A DNA stretch of 64,000 nucleotides, from NCBI GenBank assembly GCA_017654935.2, contig CM065712.1, forward strand, positions 24,690,740 to 24,754,739, written 5' to 3'. The notes beneath the pieces are model-generated. The model saw nothing but the letters and a program-made list of their open reading frames with translations. It made no database searches and had not been told where the DNA came from. Shown here in pieces: positions 46,690-56,603 of this stretch (positions within the stretch are counted from its first letter, which is position 1; each line of letters begins with the position of its first letter). This DNA is from Phymorhynchus buccinoides (Eukaryota > Mollusca > Gastropoda > Neogastropoda > Raphitomidae). The position numbers and the translations under genes are program-made.

Positions 46690-46943
46690 TTTCCTCTTGT
46701 CCGTCAAGTTTTGTCGCGAAGTCGTCGTCTCCTCGTCTCTAAGGGGCGTGGCCTGCTCGGTGGTGAGGGTGGGGGTGGGCATGGCGGGGGGCGGGGGTGA
46801 GGCTGGGCTCCAGCCAATCGGAGACGAGCTGCAGAATGTCAGGCACCATCCCCCACTGGCAGACAGCCACCAACAGTTCCCTGTAGTCCTCCTCCTCTGC
46901 GCTGTTTTCGTCCATGTTGCGAAGTTTGGAGAGAATGCCCCGA
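46690..46943 (-). CDS. NCAPG2: NCAPG2 exon 10, apparent +1 frameshift
   Basis: This exon is 254 bases, with acceptor TGTGTGTGTGTGCAG (the pyrimidine tract is the CA/TG microsatellite) and donor AAA/GTGAGT. It reads SRGILSKLRN, then VCQWGMVPDILQLVSDWL, matching LCSWGQVGHILELVDNWL. After EPSLTPAP the frame runs into a stop, while the neighbouring frame continues as TEQATPLRDEETTTSRQNL and KRK. Removing one C from the run near 46,784-46,798 would restore both the frame and the phase to exon 11. Assembly error, polymorphism or a real lesion are all possible. Confidence 0.87.
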
Positions 46944-46994
46944 CTGCACACACACACACACAACAACAACATACAGGTCAGTATGGTCTTTAGG

Positions 46995-47535
46995 TGTAGA
47001 GTGGCACAGTGGTAGCGCGTTCGCTTCGTGTCAAGTAAACCCGAGTTCGAACCTGGGTACAGGGGATTTGTCCTCTCACTTTGCACTAGGATTTTTCGGA
47101 TGAGGCGATAAACCGAGGTCCCGTGTGCTCATGCACTTAGCATACGCTAAACCCAGTGGGTCAAAATTCTATCCCCCTCCCTTCCTTCCTGAAGTTCCTC
47201 ATTAGTCACACAAAAATCGCATGCAAAATGTTTTTTTTAAAATGGGTGGCGTGCCTGAATTCACAGACGCTTCTGTGACTATAATGTACCTAACCTAACC
47301 TAACCTAGGCCTTACAGGTCTGAACGTGGAGTCTTTCGGATGAGACAACAAACCGAGGTTCTGTGTGCCCATGAACTTAGCATACGCTAAAACCGGTGGC
47401 AACGAAAAAGTTGTCATTTGGCCAAAATTTAACACACACACACACCCTTCAGTCACACAAAAATCGCATGCGCTCTCCAGGTGGGAGCAACCTGAATTTC
47501 ACAGACGCCTCTGTGACTATAAAGTATCTAATACC
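46995..47535 (+). mobile_element. tRNA-derived SINE plus a headless second copy
   Basis: The first copy (46,995-47,300) has the tRNA-like head and GAACCTGGGTACAGGGG. A second copy lacking the head starts at the CCTTACAGGTCTGAACG block. A further tail piece repeats at 47,585-47,690. Confidence 0.83.
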
Positions 47536-48055
47536 TAATACAGTATTTATACGGCGCTGAATCTTGATATAAATCAAATCAAACACACACACACACCCTT
47601 CAGTCACACAAAAATCGCATGCGCTCTCCAGGTGGGAGCAACCCGAATTTCACAGACGCCTCTGTGACTATAAAGTATCTAATACCTAATACAGTATTTA
47701 TACGGCGCTGAATCTTGATATAAATCAAATCAAAGCGCACACACACGTTAGCATTCACAACGCATTCAAACAAAAACGCAATACAAAGCGCACACACGGA
47801 TGACATAAATGGCATACAGCAGAAACAGACCTAAAGGCAAGAGAGAGAAGAGAGAGAGAGAAGAGAAAGAGAGCGGAGCCTTAATGACGGGGGAACAGGT
47901 GGGCTTTGAGGTTATATTTGAAAGCAGAGAGGGTCAGTCGCTGACAGAGGGAAAGAGGAAGTTTGTTCCAGGAGGTCGGTCCTGAGAGCAAAAGAGCGCC
48001 AACCAACAGTTGAAAGCTTATACTTAGGGATCTGGAGAGAAAGAGGGTCCATTCT
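47535..48055 (-). mobile_element. LINE 3' fragment with ORF2 C-terminal remnant
   Basis: The minus strand reads LLSGPTSWNKLPLSLCQ and LSAFKYNLKAHLFPRH, the common LINE ORF2 ending xxWNxLPLxLR...LSxFKxxLKTHLF. It is followed by untranslated sequence ending ATACGGCGCTGAATCTTG. Part of the left end is duplicated at 47,540-47,720. A SINE tail adjoins on the right. Confidence 0.75.
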
Positions 48056-48435
48056 CCTGCCTTTTTTTTCAAGAAACACTTTCAAAAAGATTTCCTCCAG
48101 CCGAAGTCGGACATGCTGGGCCTAACTATTTCTTACTTAGGCGCATAACGGCAGCATGAATGATGCATCTGCGCTCATAATTGACATGAAACTCAGAGCG
48201 GAAGAAGAAGAAGATATTTTTCGGATTACTGTAAAACCTGGACTATAAGACGCACCTGTATATAAGCCGCATCCCTTAAATTGACAAAATATTAGGTATT
48301 TATTCACATATAAGCCGCACCAGTTTATAAGCCGCAGAGAAAATTGTATGTGCACAAACCAACACAAATATACAAATTCTCCTATCAGAACGCGAGTATT
48401 TAAATGTCCAAAGACAACTTAAACATTCTCTTACC

Positions 48436-49318
48436 ATGGATAGTATCCCATTCTCTTCACCATGGATACTATCCCTATTTGTTTACCTGATGGTGGGCAC
48501 GGCTTTAGGAGGCAGCAGGGAGGCGATATCCACCATCACGGCGGATAGTATCCCATTCTCTTACCATGGATAGTATCCCATTCTCTTTACCATGGATAGT
48601 ATCCCATTCTCTTTACCATGGATAGTATCCCATTCTCTTTACCATGGATAGTATCCCGTTCTCTTTACCATGGATAGTATCCCATTCTCTTTACCATGGA
48701 TAGTATCCCATTCTCTTTACCATGGATAGTATCCCATTCTCTTTACCATGGATAGTATCCCATTCTCTTTACCATGGATAGTATCCCATTCTCTTTACCA
48801 TGGATAGTATCCCATTCTCTTTACCATGGATAGTATCCCGTTCTCTTACCATGGATAGTATCCCGTTCTCTTTACCATGGATAGTATCCCGTTCTCTTTA
48901 CCATGGATAGTATCCCGTTCTCTTTACCATGGATAGTATCCCGTTCTCTTTACCATGGATAGTATCCCGTTCTCTTTACCATGGATAGTATCCCGTTCTC
49001 TTTACCATGGATAGTATCCCGTTCTCTTTACCATGGACAGTATCCCATTCTCTTTACCATGGACAGTATCCCATTCTCTTACCATGGATAGTATCCCAAT
49101 CTCTTACCATGGATAGTATCCCATTCTCTTACCACGGATAGTATCCCAATCTCTTACCATGGATAGTATCCCGTTCTCTTTACCATGGACAGTATCCCAT
49201 TCTCTTACCACGGATAGTATCCCAATCTCTTACCATGGATAGTATCCCATTCTCTTTACCATGGATAGTATCCCAATCTCTTACCATGGATACTATCCCT
49301 ATTTATTTACCTGATGGT
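48436..49318 (-). repeat. 26-bp minisatellite derived from exon 9 sequence
   Basis: About 30 copies of TACCATGGATAGTATCCC plus TCTCTT variants are present. The core GGATAGTATCCC equals exon 9 coding sequence. A copy of the exon 9 3' end and donor (48,484-48,556) lies inside the array, so the array grew out of the duplicated exon. Sub-variants (CCCGTTCTC, GGACAGT, CCAATCTC) are clustered. Confidence 0.93.
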
Positions 49319-49331
49319 GGGCACTGCTTTA

Positions 49332-49584
49332 AGCTGGAGACAGACTATGCGACTGCCTCATATGACTCGATCAGGTCATGACGTTGACCAAATTTGTTTC
49401 CCGTACAGAAGAGGTCACAATCCATCTGACTCGATCAGACTCGATGAGTGAAATTTAGAACCCGCCCTATTCGGCCCTGTCACCTGACTGGGCCCGACTG
49501 ATCAAGCAGGTTGGTATGCAAATGAGGTGAAACGTCATGATCTGATCGAGTCACATGAGGCAGTCACATAGTCTGTCGCCCGCT
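49332..49584. mobile_element. Harbinger-like MITE with TTA target duplication
   Basis: This 253-bp element has terminal repeats beginning AGCTGGAGACAGACTATG and AGCGGGCGACAGACTATG, conserved for about 50 bp. It interrupts a copy of exon 9 (GGCACTGCTTTA before, TTAGGAGG after), and TTA is duplicated. A 3-bp TTA duplication is characteristic of PIF/Harbinger transposons. No transposase is present. Confidence 0.82.
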
Positions 49585-49681
49585 TTAGGAGGTGATATCC
49601 ATCACGGCGGATAGTATCCCATTCTTTTTACCATGGATAGTATCCCATTCTCTTACCATAGATAGTATCCTACTTGTTTAC

Positions 49682-49830
49682 CTGATGGTGGGCACGGCTT
49701 TAGGAGGCAGCAGGGAGGCGATATCCATCACAGCGGATAGTATCCCGGGATCCTGGGCGACCTTGAGCACCTCGGGCAAGGTCATGCCCAGTCGCTTCAC
49801 GATGGAGTGGGTCAGGTCCGCGTTTTCAGC
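49682..49830 (-). CDS. NCAPG2: NCAPG2 exon 9
   Basis: This exon is 149 bases (49 codons plus two), with acceptor GACATGCAG and donor ATCAG/GTAAAC. The peptide contains KRLGMTLPEVLKV, matching NKFASVLPEYLKV, and IASLLPPKAVPTI, matching MSFMPASAVPPF. Its 3' part, including the donor, is duplicated to the left at 48,484-48,556, 49,308-49,331 and 49,585-49,640. The GGGATACTATCC coding for GILS is the core of a 26-bp minisatellite between those copies. Confidence 0.92.
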
Positions 49831-49848
49831 CTGCATGTCAACAGAATG

Positions 49849-50415
49849 ACATGGGTGCTCCTTGGAAATTTAAAGGGGGCACCCTGACGGATGAGTTTTT
49901 TTGTAAGAAACACGTCAAAACGAAGCAACAGTTTCCAATGTAGCTGACAGGCTCTCGTTGCACTTTCACTTCTGGTTAAACTTCATCTCTATATAAAGTA
50001 TAAATAACCAGCAAAATGCATCTTCTCAAATTCTCATAATCCCGTGACTCCGGCTCCAGGCAATAAACAAATCCTGAACTTCAGGACATCCTGGACAACA
50101 AAAAATCCTGAACTTCAGGACATCCTGGACAACAAAAAATCCTGAACTTCAGGACATCCTGGACAACAAAAAATCCTGAACTTCAGGACATCCTGGACAA
50201 CAAAAAATCCTGAACTTCAGGACATCCTGGACAAAAAAAATCCTGAACTTCAGGACATCCTGGACAACAAAAAATCCTGAACTTCAGGACATCCTGGACA
50301 ACAAAAAATCCTGAACTTCAGGACATCCTGGACAACAAAAAATCCTGAACTTCAGGACATCCTGGACAACAAAAATCCTGAACTTCAGGACATCCTGAAA
50401 GGAGGAGCATCCATG
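49849..50415. repeat. CATGGGTGCTCC element containing a 34-bp minisatellite
   Basis: The ends CATGGGTGCTCC and GGAGCATCCATG are inverted. Ten or so copies of TCCTGAACTTCAGGACATCC with CTGGACAACAAAAAA (50,058-50,395) have grown inside. A copy with a single unit lies at 20,524-20,818. Confidence 0.83.
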
Positions 50416-51254
50416 GTATTGTTATTATCATTCTCCAAACCTTCATCACTATCACACAAAGCACTCAGATCCCCCACATTCTGAGTGCTTTCAGTTTTCC
50501 ACAGAGAGCTGCTTGTTTCAAGTTATTTCCTTTAAACCTCTCGCATTCACAACGTAACCTAACAGGAATTCCCCCCCCCCCCCCCCCCATGTTTCCACAG
50601 CGTAACTGGCCGTGACCTTCTATCTGGTAGTTTTCCATCACGTGCAGACCCTGTGAAAGTGTGTAGAATGAACCAAAAAGTTGGTAACATCCTTGGAACA
50701 AAACTGAAAACCGGACACATACGTACCTTACCCATTATGGCCATATGGCCTGGGAATGCAGAAGAAGAAGAAGAAACCTAAAAAAATTCAAAATGATAGC
50801 TTATTTATTAATAAAAGTTAACGGTTTTCTGGGTTGCAATGTTTTTGAGTCGTCATCATCATCATCATCATCATTATTATCATTATTAGGACTCTGCAAA
50901 GCTCTCTGCAGAGAGAGAAAGACAGTGTGAATTTTGCATATCGTCAGTGAAATTCACGAACCTCGTATCTCAATTTTTTTTGGGGGGTTGAGTTAGATAC
51001 ATAGTCAGCTCTCTCATTTTCCCCGCCACCTTCCACCAAAAGCTCGTATCTCTAACGACTTTCTATCTGGAGTAAATGAGGTTGTGTACATAGAAGAAAA
51101 ACTCATAAGTCCCAAATTCAGATCTACTTAAGAACAAAAACCTCGTATCTTCGTTCTTTTAAACTTTTTTATTTTTTAAACTTTTTAAAGAAGTAATTTT
51201 AACAAAATTCATGACTGAACTTGCAATGTTCTGAACATATTATTCATCATAGCT

Positions 51255-51602
51255 ACATGGATGCATTTCCCCAAAATGAAAAAAAACCTGAAAGGCAGGG
51301 GTCTAGGGACCCATGGCCCCGGCAGGGTACAGGGACAGAGCCCCGTCGGACGATTCAGGGGGGCAAGTTAAGAGAAATAACGAGATAGACAGTTAAAATG
51401 ATAGACAGTTTGAGTCTGATAAGCCTTGTAAAATTATTACATTGCCTTTGTAAACTTCCAAGATAGAACAACCAAGTTCAAAACGCCTCAAATCGCTTGT
51501 GGTCATTTTTGTTTTGATGAATTAAAAAAAAATGAAGTTCAGTTTCTGGTAAAATTAAAAATACTGAAATCAGTGTAAAACTGAAAGAGTAGCATCCATG
51601 TA
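51255..51602. mobile_element. Element with CTACATGG/CCATGTAG ends
   Basis: Complete copy of the 1,285-1,678 family, in the intron between exons 8 and 9. A related partial copy runs off the right edge from 63,945. Confidence 0.78.
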
Positions 51603-51714
51603 GTTAATAACTTGTGGTAAACGTGGTTAATTTTTAAGGTTTTTTTTAATTTTCTCAAAACTACGAAAATTGAGATACGAGGTTTGAGACTTTCACCAAC
51701 GATATTTATATTAC

Positions 51715-51902
51715 CATGTCCAGTTTCGCTCGGACGGACGTCCACATGAGAAGAATGGCTTCCAGTAGGCCTTGAAGGGCCTCGCGCGTCAACACCTCAT
51801 CGTCATCTTCATCTTCGTCGTCGTCTTCGTCATCCTCTTGGCTTTTGTCTCCATCTCTTTTGTCATTCTCCTCCGCACTCTGCCCATCACACACTAAACT
51901 GC
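51715..51902 (-). CDS. NCAPG2: NCAPG2 exon 8, acidic linker and helix
   Basis: The peptide is SLVCDGQSAEENDKRDGD, a long Asp/Glu run, then REALQGLLEAILLMWTSVRA and KLDM before the donor ATG/GTAATA. The helix matches the vertebrate CMAGLLEIIVILWKSI segment. The best-looking acceptor, TGATTTTCTAG at 51,903, needs one carried base, whereas exon 7 ends in phase 0. A phase-0 alternative is AATAAG/GGTTCT at 51,918, whose only pyrimidine tract would be the C run of a SINE. A missed micro-exon is the other explanation. The right boundary is therefore uncertain by about 16 bases. Confidence 0.8.
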
Positions 51903-51924
51903 CTAGAAAATCAGAACCCTTATT

Positions 51925-52260
51925 CCCCCCGTGGGGATACCGGGGGGGGGGGGGGGGGGGGTCTTTTGCACAAATAGTTCCCCCATCTTCTGGAAGCTCT
52001 GTGCTTGTAACTTCTTTTTCCCTTTATTCTGTCATTCTCTTTGACTCTGCCTTTTCCCTTTGCTTACTGTCATCTGCTATCTCTCTATCTCACTGGTCCA
52101 TTCTCCTGCCTTTTTCTATAAATTATTACAGAGATTTCTTCAGCCGAAGTCGGACATGCTGCGCCTAACTATTTCTTAGTTAGGCGCATAACGGCAGCAT
52201 GACGCATATGCGCTTGTATGACAGGAAACTGTCTGAGCGAACGAAGAAGAAGAAGAAGAA
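51925..52260 (+). mobile_element. SINE-like element, tail variant 1, beside exon 8
   Basis: It is complete, from CCCCGTGGGGATACCGG to GCGAACGAAGAAGAAG. It starts about 20 bp from exon 8, so its long C run (minus strand) lies directly upstream of that exon's acceptor. Confidence 0.87.
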
Positions 52261-52308
52261 CCCATATCATACTGTGCTCCGAGGGGAAGAATCATCTTAC
52301 AGTTTCTG

Positions 52309-52810
52309 CTTCTTCTTCGATCGCTCAGACAGCTTCCTGTCAATTATGAGTGCAGATGCGTCATGCTGCCGTTATGTGCACCAAACGAAGAAATAGCTAG
52401 GCCCAGCAAGTCCGACCTCGGCTGGAAGGAAATATTTTTGATAGTGTTTCTTGAAAAAACAGGCAGAATGGACCAAGTAAGGCAGAAAGATAGTAGTAAT
52501 GACAGTAAGCAAAGGGAAAAGGCAGAGTCAATTATAAGCGCAGATACGTCATGCGCCTAACTAAGAAACAGTTAGGCCCAGCAAGTCCGACTTCGGCTGG
52601 AGGAAATGATGTTTTTGAAAGCGTTTCGTGAAAAAAGGCAGGAGAATGGACCGGTAAGCCAGAAAGATAGTAGTAGATGACAGTAAGCAAAGGGAAAAGG
52701 CAGAGTCACAGAGAGTGATGGATTAGAGGAAGCTACAAGCACAGAACTTCCAGAAGATGGGGGAACTATTTATACAAAAGACCCCCCGGTATCCCCACTG
52801 GCGGGGGGGG
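52309..52810 (-). mobile_element. SINE-like element with partial internal duplication
   Basis: An inverted variant 1 copy in which the segment GCCTAACTAAGAA to AGGCAGAGTC occurs twice (from 52,370 and from 52,555). The head ends CCCGGTATCCCCACTGG. Confidence 0.8.
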
Positions 52811-52849
52811 GCTTACATTTGTAAATTACGATACAAAGAGATTAGGTTC

Positions 52850-53125
52850 ATTTTACCTTCGCGTTATCCTCGCGGCGTTTCTTGCTAGCTCTGGCCGCAC
52901 GAGATGTGCTACTACTGTTGTTACCACTATCATCATCATCATCATCGTCGCCGTCGTACAGGGGGGGGGGGGCTTACAGTTTGTAAATTACGATACAAAG
53001 AGATTAGGTTCATTTTACCTTTGCGTGATCCTCGCGCCGTTTCTTGCTAGCTCTGGTCCCACGAGATTTACTACTACTGTTACCATTATCATCATCATCA
53101 TCATCGTCATTGTCGTCGTCGTTCG
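52850..53125 (-). pseudogene. Two copies of exon 7 3' part with donor
   Basis: Each copy repeats the coding block for RASKKRRED, the AAG/GTAAAA donor, about 30 bp of intron and a GAT-type triplet tract, with period of roughly 165-171 bp. The copies are only mildly diverged. They lack exon 7's acceptor. Whether a spliceosome uses these donors cannot be told from sequence. Confidence 0.85.
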
Positions 53126-53190
53126 GGGGTGGGTGGGGGGCGGGCTTACAGTTTGTAAATTATGATACAAAGAGATTAGGTTCATTTTAC

Positions 53191-53366
53191 CTTCGCATGA
53201 TCCTCGCGGCGTTTCTTGCTAGCTCTGGCTCCCCGGGATTTGTTATTAGTGACGTTGCTGTTGCTGTTACTGCTGTCGTCATCATCATCATTGTCGTCGT
53301 TGTGCTTGGCGATCATGTCTCTGACGCACTGCAGGATGTAGCGGCACAGCAGCGACATGTATTTCA
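53191..53366 (-). CDS. NCAPG2: NCAPG2 exon 7, with acidic low-complexity insert
   Basis: This exon is 176 bases and reads VKYMSLLCRYILQCVRDM, then an acidic and Ser/Asn tract encoded by GAT, GAC and AAC triplets, then basic RASKKRREDHAK. The acceptor is TGTTGGCAG and the donor AAG/GTAAAA. The vertebrate protein also has an acidic segment here, so a disordered linker is expected. Two further copies of the 3' part with the donor follow in the intron at 53,020-53,125 and 52,850-52,960. The phase-0 donor does not fit the best acceptor of exon 8, so the junction is unresolved. Confidence 0.85.
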
Positions 53367-53440
53367 CTGCCAACAAGAACAACAAGAAAAAGAACAACAC
53401 TAGTTTTCTAGTTATTTTATTTTCTGCATTGCGCAAACTC

Positions 53441-53687
53441 TTAACCCTTTCAACGCTAGCCATTCCTCAGCCAAAATTTACCATTAAACTTACCTGGGTA
53501 GAGAAAAGATTCTGTCTGCAATATTAGGGATTCCTCTTTGACATGCATAAATAGGACCTATCCTTTCCTCTCAAAATGAAGAACATAAGGTCACTGGATA
53601 CCAGACCCTCATTTGATGCCTTTTAGTGACATGGGTGTGTTAAATCATTGTGGTGCCAAGAGGCGACAGTGGTGATGGAAGGGTTAA
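53441..53687 (-). mobile_element. piggyBac-like MITE family 1
   Basis: Reverse copy in the intron between exons 6 and 7, TTAACCCTTTCAACGC to GGTGATGGAAGGGTTAA. Confidence 0.85.
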
Positions 53688-53816
53688 GTCACTGTAATGT
53701 CTACTGAGACGGCGTGACAAGAAATTATTGGGAGCAATGCCATTGTATGAGCCAGAAGATGAGACATCAAAAAAAACTTGAAGTTGAACTACCAAAAAAA
53801 TCCTCAAACCACAAAC

Positions 53817-54039
53817 CTGTATCACTCAGCGTCAAATGGCGCGGCACGTTCAAGAAGAACACGCGCGCGGCGTCTGCGTTGGACTCGATGAGCGTGAGGC
53901 AGCGCTCGATCTGCGTCTGGGGTTCAAGGTCGAGAGGGAGGAACGACGGGAAGACCAGCTCCACGATCCTCCGAACCACCGGCTGGCTGTCGCAAGCCAG
54001 CCGAGCCAGGAGGTGCTCGATGGGAGCCACGTTCCAGTA
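53817..54039 (-). CDS. NCAPG2: NCAPG2 exon 6
   Basis: This exon is 223 bases (74 codons plus one base), with acceptor TGTGCAACAG and donor ACAG/GTTTGT. The peptide starts YWNVAPIEHLLARLACDS, matching FWKICPMEHILVRLETDS. It continues QPVVRRIVELVFPSFLPL, matching RPVSRRLVSLIFNSFLPV, and then has a CLTLIESNADAARVFF stretch like the family's CVTLVQMNHAAARRFY. This is the most conserved exon in the window. It joins exon 7 in phase 1, the codon being G plus TG for valine. Confidence 0.95.
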
Positions 54040-54163
54040 CTGTTGCACAGAAGAACATGGTATTTGGTATTAACAGAGGCATCTCTGTGAAATTTGGGTT
54101 GCTCCCACCTGGAAAACCTAGCTATCAATAGGGCATTTGCCACAAGTGTTCAATCTCTATACA

Positions 54164-54729
54164 GACAAACCTCTATTTTAAGACTTCCAAAATGTCCGCA
54201 AAAATCGGTCGTAAATTGGAGGGGTCGTATGATGGAGGTTTTCACTGGCAGCCGTAGAAAGAAAAAGTTCAGCACAGTTCATACTCTCTTCTTCATGCAC
54301 ACATACAATGACATATTAAAACTGGATTTGGGTCTTTCCTACTCCATAGGATTGTGCAATCGATGTATTACAGTTTCACTTCGCCGACTTCTGTTAATCA
54401 CCTCCACTCTCGTCCAAAGTCAGTGGTTTTCTTTTTCAAAGTCAGTGGTTTTCGTGCTTTTCCTACGCTTTCCACCATCATTTGTACAACAAGGGAAGCG
54501 ACTCCGCTTTCAGGCCCTTGACCGTGGTTGTTTCCCGTTGCTCGAAGTCTATGCAGACGACAGCAACGGTCGTAAAAACCAACAAAATGGCGGTCGTAAG
54601 TCGTGTTTTAGAGGAAGTCGTTTAAGAGAGGTCGTTTACATAGTAAAATGCATCCGTGCCAACAAATCCGGTCTCAAATGAGAGGTGGTCGCTTAACAGA
54701 GGGTCGTAAAATAGGGGTTTGTCTGTACT
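54164..54729. mobile_element. 566-bp element with TACAGACAAACC ends
   Basis: The terminal repeats are TACAGACAAACCTCTATTTT and, inverted, AAAATAGGGGTTTGTCTGTA. TA at each end suggests a Tc1/pogo relationship. An open frame across it has no recognisable domain. Confidence 0.78.
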
Positions 54730-54774
54730 AGACTACTAATTTGCCTGCACTTGTTCTGCCCGAGTTACGCTGAT

Positions 54775-55040
54775 CTTTCTAATTCCACTCTCTAAATTCA
54801 AATCAGTGAATTTCAAGGTCGCCCTCACGTGGCAAATGCCCATTTGGCCATACCAGGCAGCAGGATTTCTCCCTGCTCTTACCGACTTTCTCAACTGCCG
54901 TGGGATCTTACGTGCGTAAAGCACACGGATCAGACTAGCTTTAAGTCCCCAACCAAAGGACTAAACGTTCAGTTCAATTTTCCTGTCAAACTAGAAAGAA
55001 AGAGCGAGGCCGGGATTCGAACCCGACCACGAGCTCCTCT
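54775..55040 (-). mobile_element. tRNA-derived SINE, third type
   Basis: The minus strand has GTCGGGTTCGAATCCCGGC (B box) and the body GTTTGACAGGAAAATTG, ACGTAAGATCCCACGGC. I associate this head-body layout with molluscan SINEs. The 3' tail is unclear. Confidence 0.72.
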
Positions 55041-55046
55041 TTTGTT

Positions 55047-55518
55047 TTAAACCTTTCACCGCCAGCCATTGTTCAGCCAAAAAATACCATTAACCCCTTC
55101 ACTGCCAGAGGAAAACATAAAAATGATCGATTTGTTTTATTATAAAGTTTAAAACAAATCTTTTAGTGTTAGACTCAATCTGAGAAAATGGTCTAGAGAT
55201 CCTTTCTGGCTTATCTAAGCCCAAAACCATCATCCCAGGCTTATTACATCATAAGTTATGACATTATCAATGACATCATTAAGTACGAGACCGTCTCGTA
55301 GCCAGGCAGGGAAGGGGTTAAACTTAACTGGGTAGAGAAACAAAATCTGCAATATTGTGAATTCCTCTGTGACATGCATAACATTAGGCCTACCTTTACC
55401 TCCCAAAATTAATAAAATAGGGTCTTCAGATAACAGGCCCTGATTTGATGCCTTTTAAGTGACATGGGTGTTAAACCACTGTGGTGCGAAAATGCGACAT
55501 TGGCGGTGAAAGGGTTAA
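55047..55518. mobile_element. piggyBac-like MITE family 1 split by family 2 at TTAA
   Basis: The family 2 element (55,090-55,321, ends AACCCCTTCACTGCCAG and AGGCAGGGAAGGGGTTAA) interrupts a family 1 copy at CCATTAAACTTA. TTAA is present on both sides. Confidence 0.88.
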
Positions 55519-56145
55519 AGGGGGCACCCTGATGGATGAGTTTTTGTAAGAAACACGTCGAGATCACCAGGAAAACACCCTTTACCGAGATTGCAACACT
55601 CACTTTGCTCTGGTTTCCTAGAAATCATACAATCAAATCCGTGATTCCTCCTTGGCGGAGGTGCTGGAAGTCAAATTCTTTCACCCAAAGAGAAGGCGTG
55701 TGCCGTCTCTTTTCTAATGGCCGCCAAATCGTTTGCACGAAATTTTCGCAATATAAGCCTTTCTATTTTTTGTTGTATATTTGATACAGTTTATCTAAAG
55801 GAGTTTCGCTCACAACAAAGGAAATAGCTCAAATTTTTTTTTACTGCACTACAAAAAAAAAAGAAAACGCTTCAACCACAATGAGTGACCTCCACCCACC
55901 CCATCCAAAATGGCTTCTCTCTCCGGCATCTCCGCCAAGGAAGAATCACCGTTTTCTAGAAAAGAGAAAGCTTTCACTAAAATAATTTGACTTCCAGCAC
56001 CTCCAAGGAGGAATCGCCGACTTTGACGGTTTAATTTCTAGGAAACCAGAGCAAAGTGAGTGTTCCGATCCTTGAAAAGGCTGTTTTTCTGGTGATCTCG
56101 ACGTGTTTTTTGCAAAAAAAAACTCATCCGTCAGGGTCCACCTTC
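55519..56145. mobile_element. Long-armed foldback element
   Basis: Outer arms ACCCTGATGGATGAG and CTCATCCGTCAGGGT, then TCGAGATCACCAG/CTGGTGATCTCGA and TTGCTCTGGTTTCCTAG/CTAGGAAACCAGAGCAA, are inverted over roughly 150-200 bp. The centre is unique. A partial left arm recurs at 49,875-49,925. Confidence 0.82.
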
Positions 56146-56583
56146 AGACATGCCTACCCCCAAATTTGCTTTTCAGGAACACTCCCACTCAAAATCTGTA
56201 ACAGAGCATAATTTTCCGGAACATAGCTTCCGTCCAACGTCCATCTTCTTGGAAATCGCGCACACCGAGGCTTGAAGCTGCCAAGCGCGTAGCCGGTCAA
56301 ATTTTGGCTCGACATTGGTGAAAGACGATTGGTTGAAAAACTCTCTCGGAAAACTTCGGGGCTGACTTTCGTAATCTTTCCGTATTGCTTTCCCGCCTCT
56401 CTCTCTCTCCCTCTCTCTCTCTTGCAGACGCTAAACCACCAGCCGGCATCGTAATTTGTTGTTGTTGATGTCTTGATTTTTCCTGTAACATGCGCCTGTT
56501 TTCCGTATTTTCGGAACACACTGCAAAAATCAATACATTTCCGTAACAAATACGGATAACCCGTGACGGTAGGCATGTCTGCA
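56146..56583. mobile_element. hAT-like nonautonomous element beside exon 5
   Basis: CAGACATGCCTACCCCC to GACGGTAGGCATGTCTG. Its right end is about 20 bp from the exon 5 donor. A CT microsatellite lies inside it at 56,397-56,423. Confidence 0.75.
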
Positions 56584-56603
56584 CCTTGAAAGTGACCTCT
56601 GAC

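Noticed and set aside
54094..54681. A 195-residue open frame
   Set aside because: It lies across the TACAGACAAACC element and its flank, with no domain or splice support.
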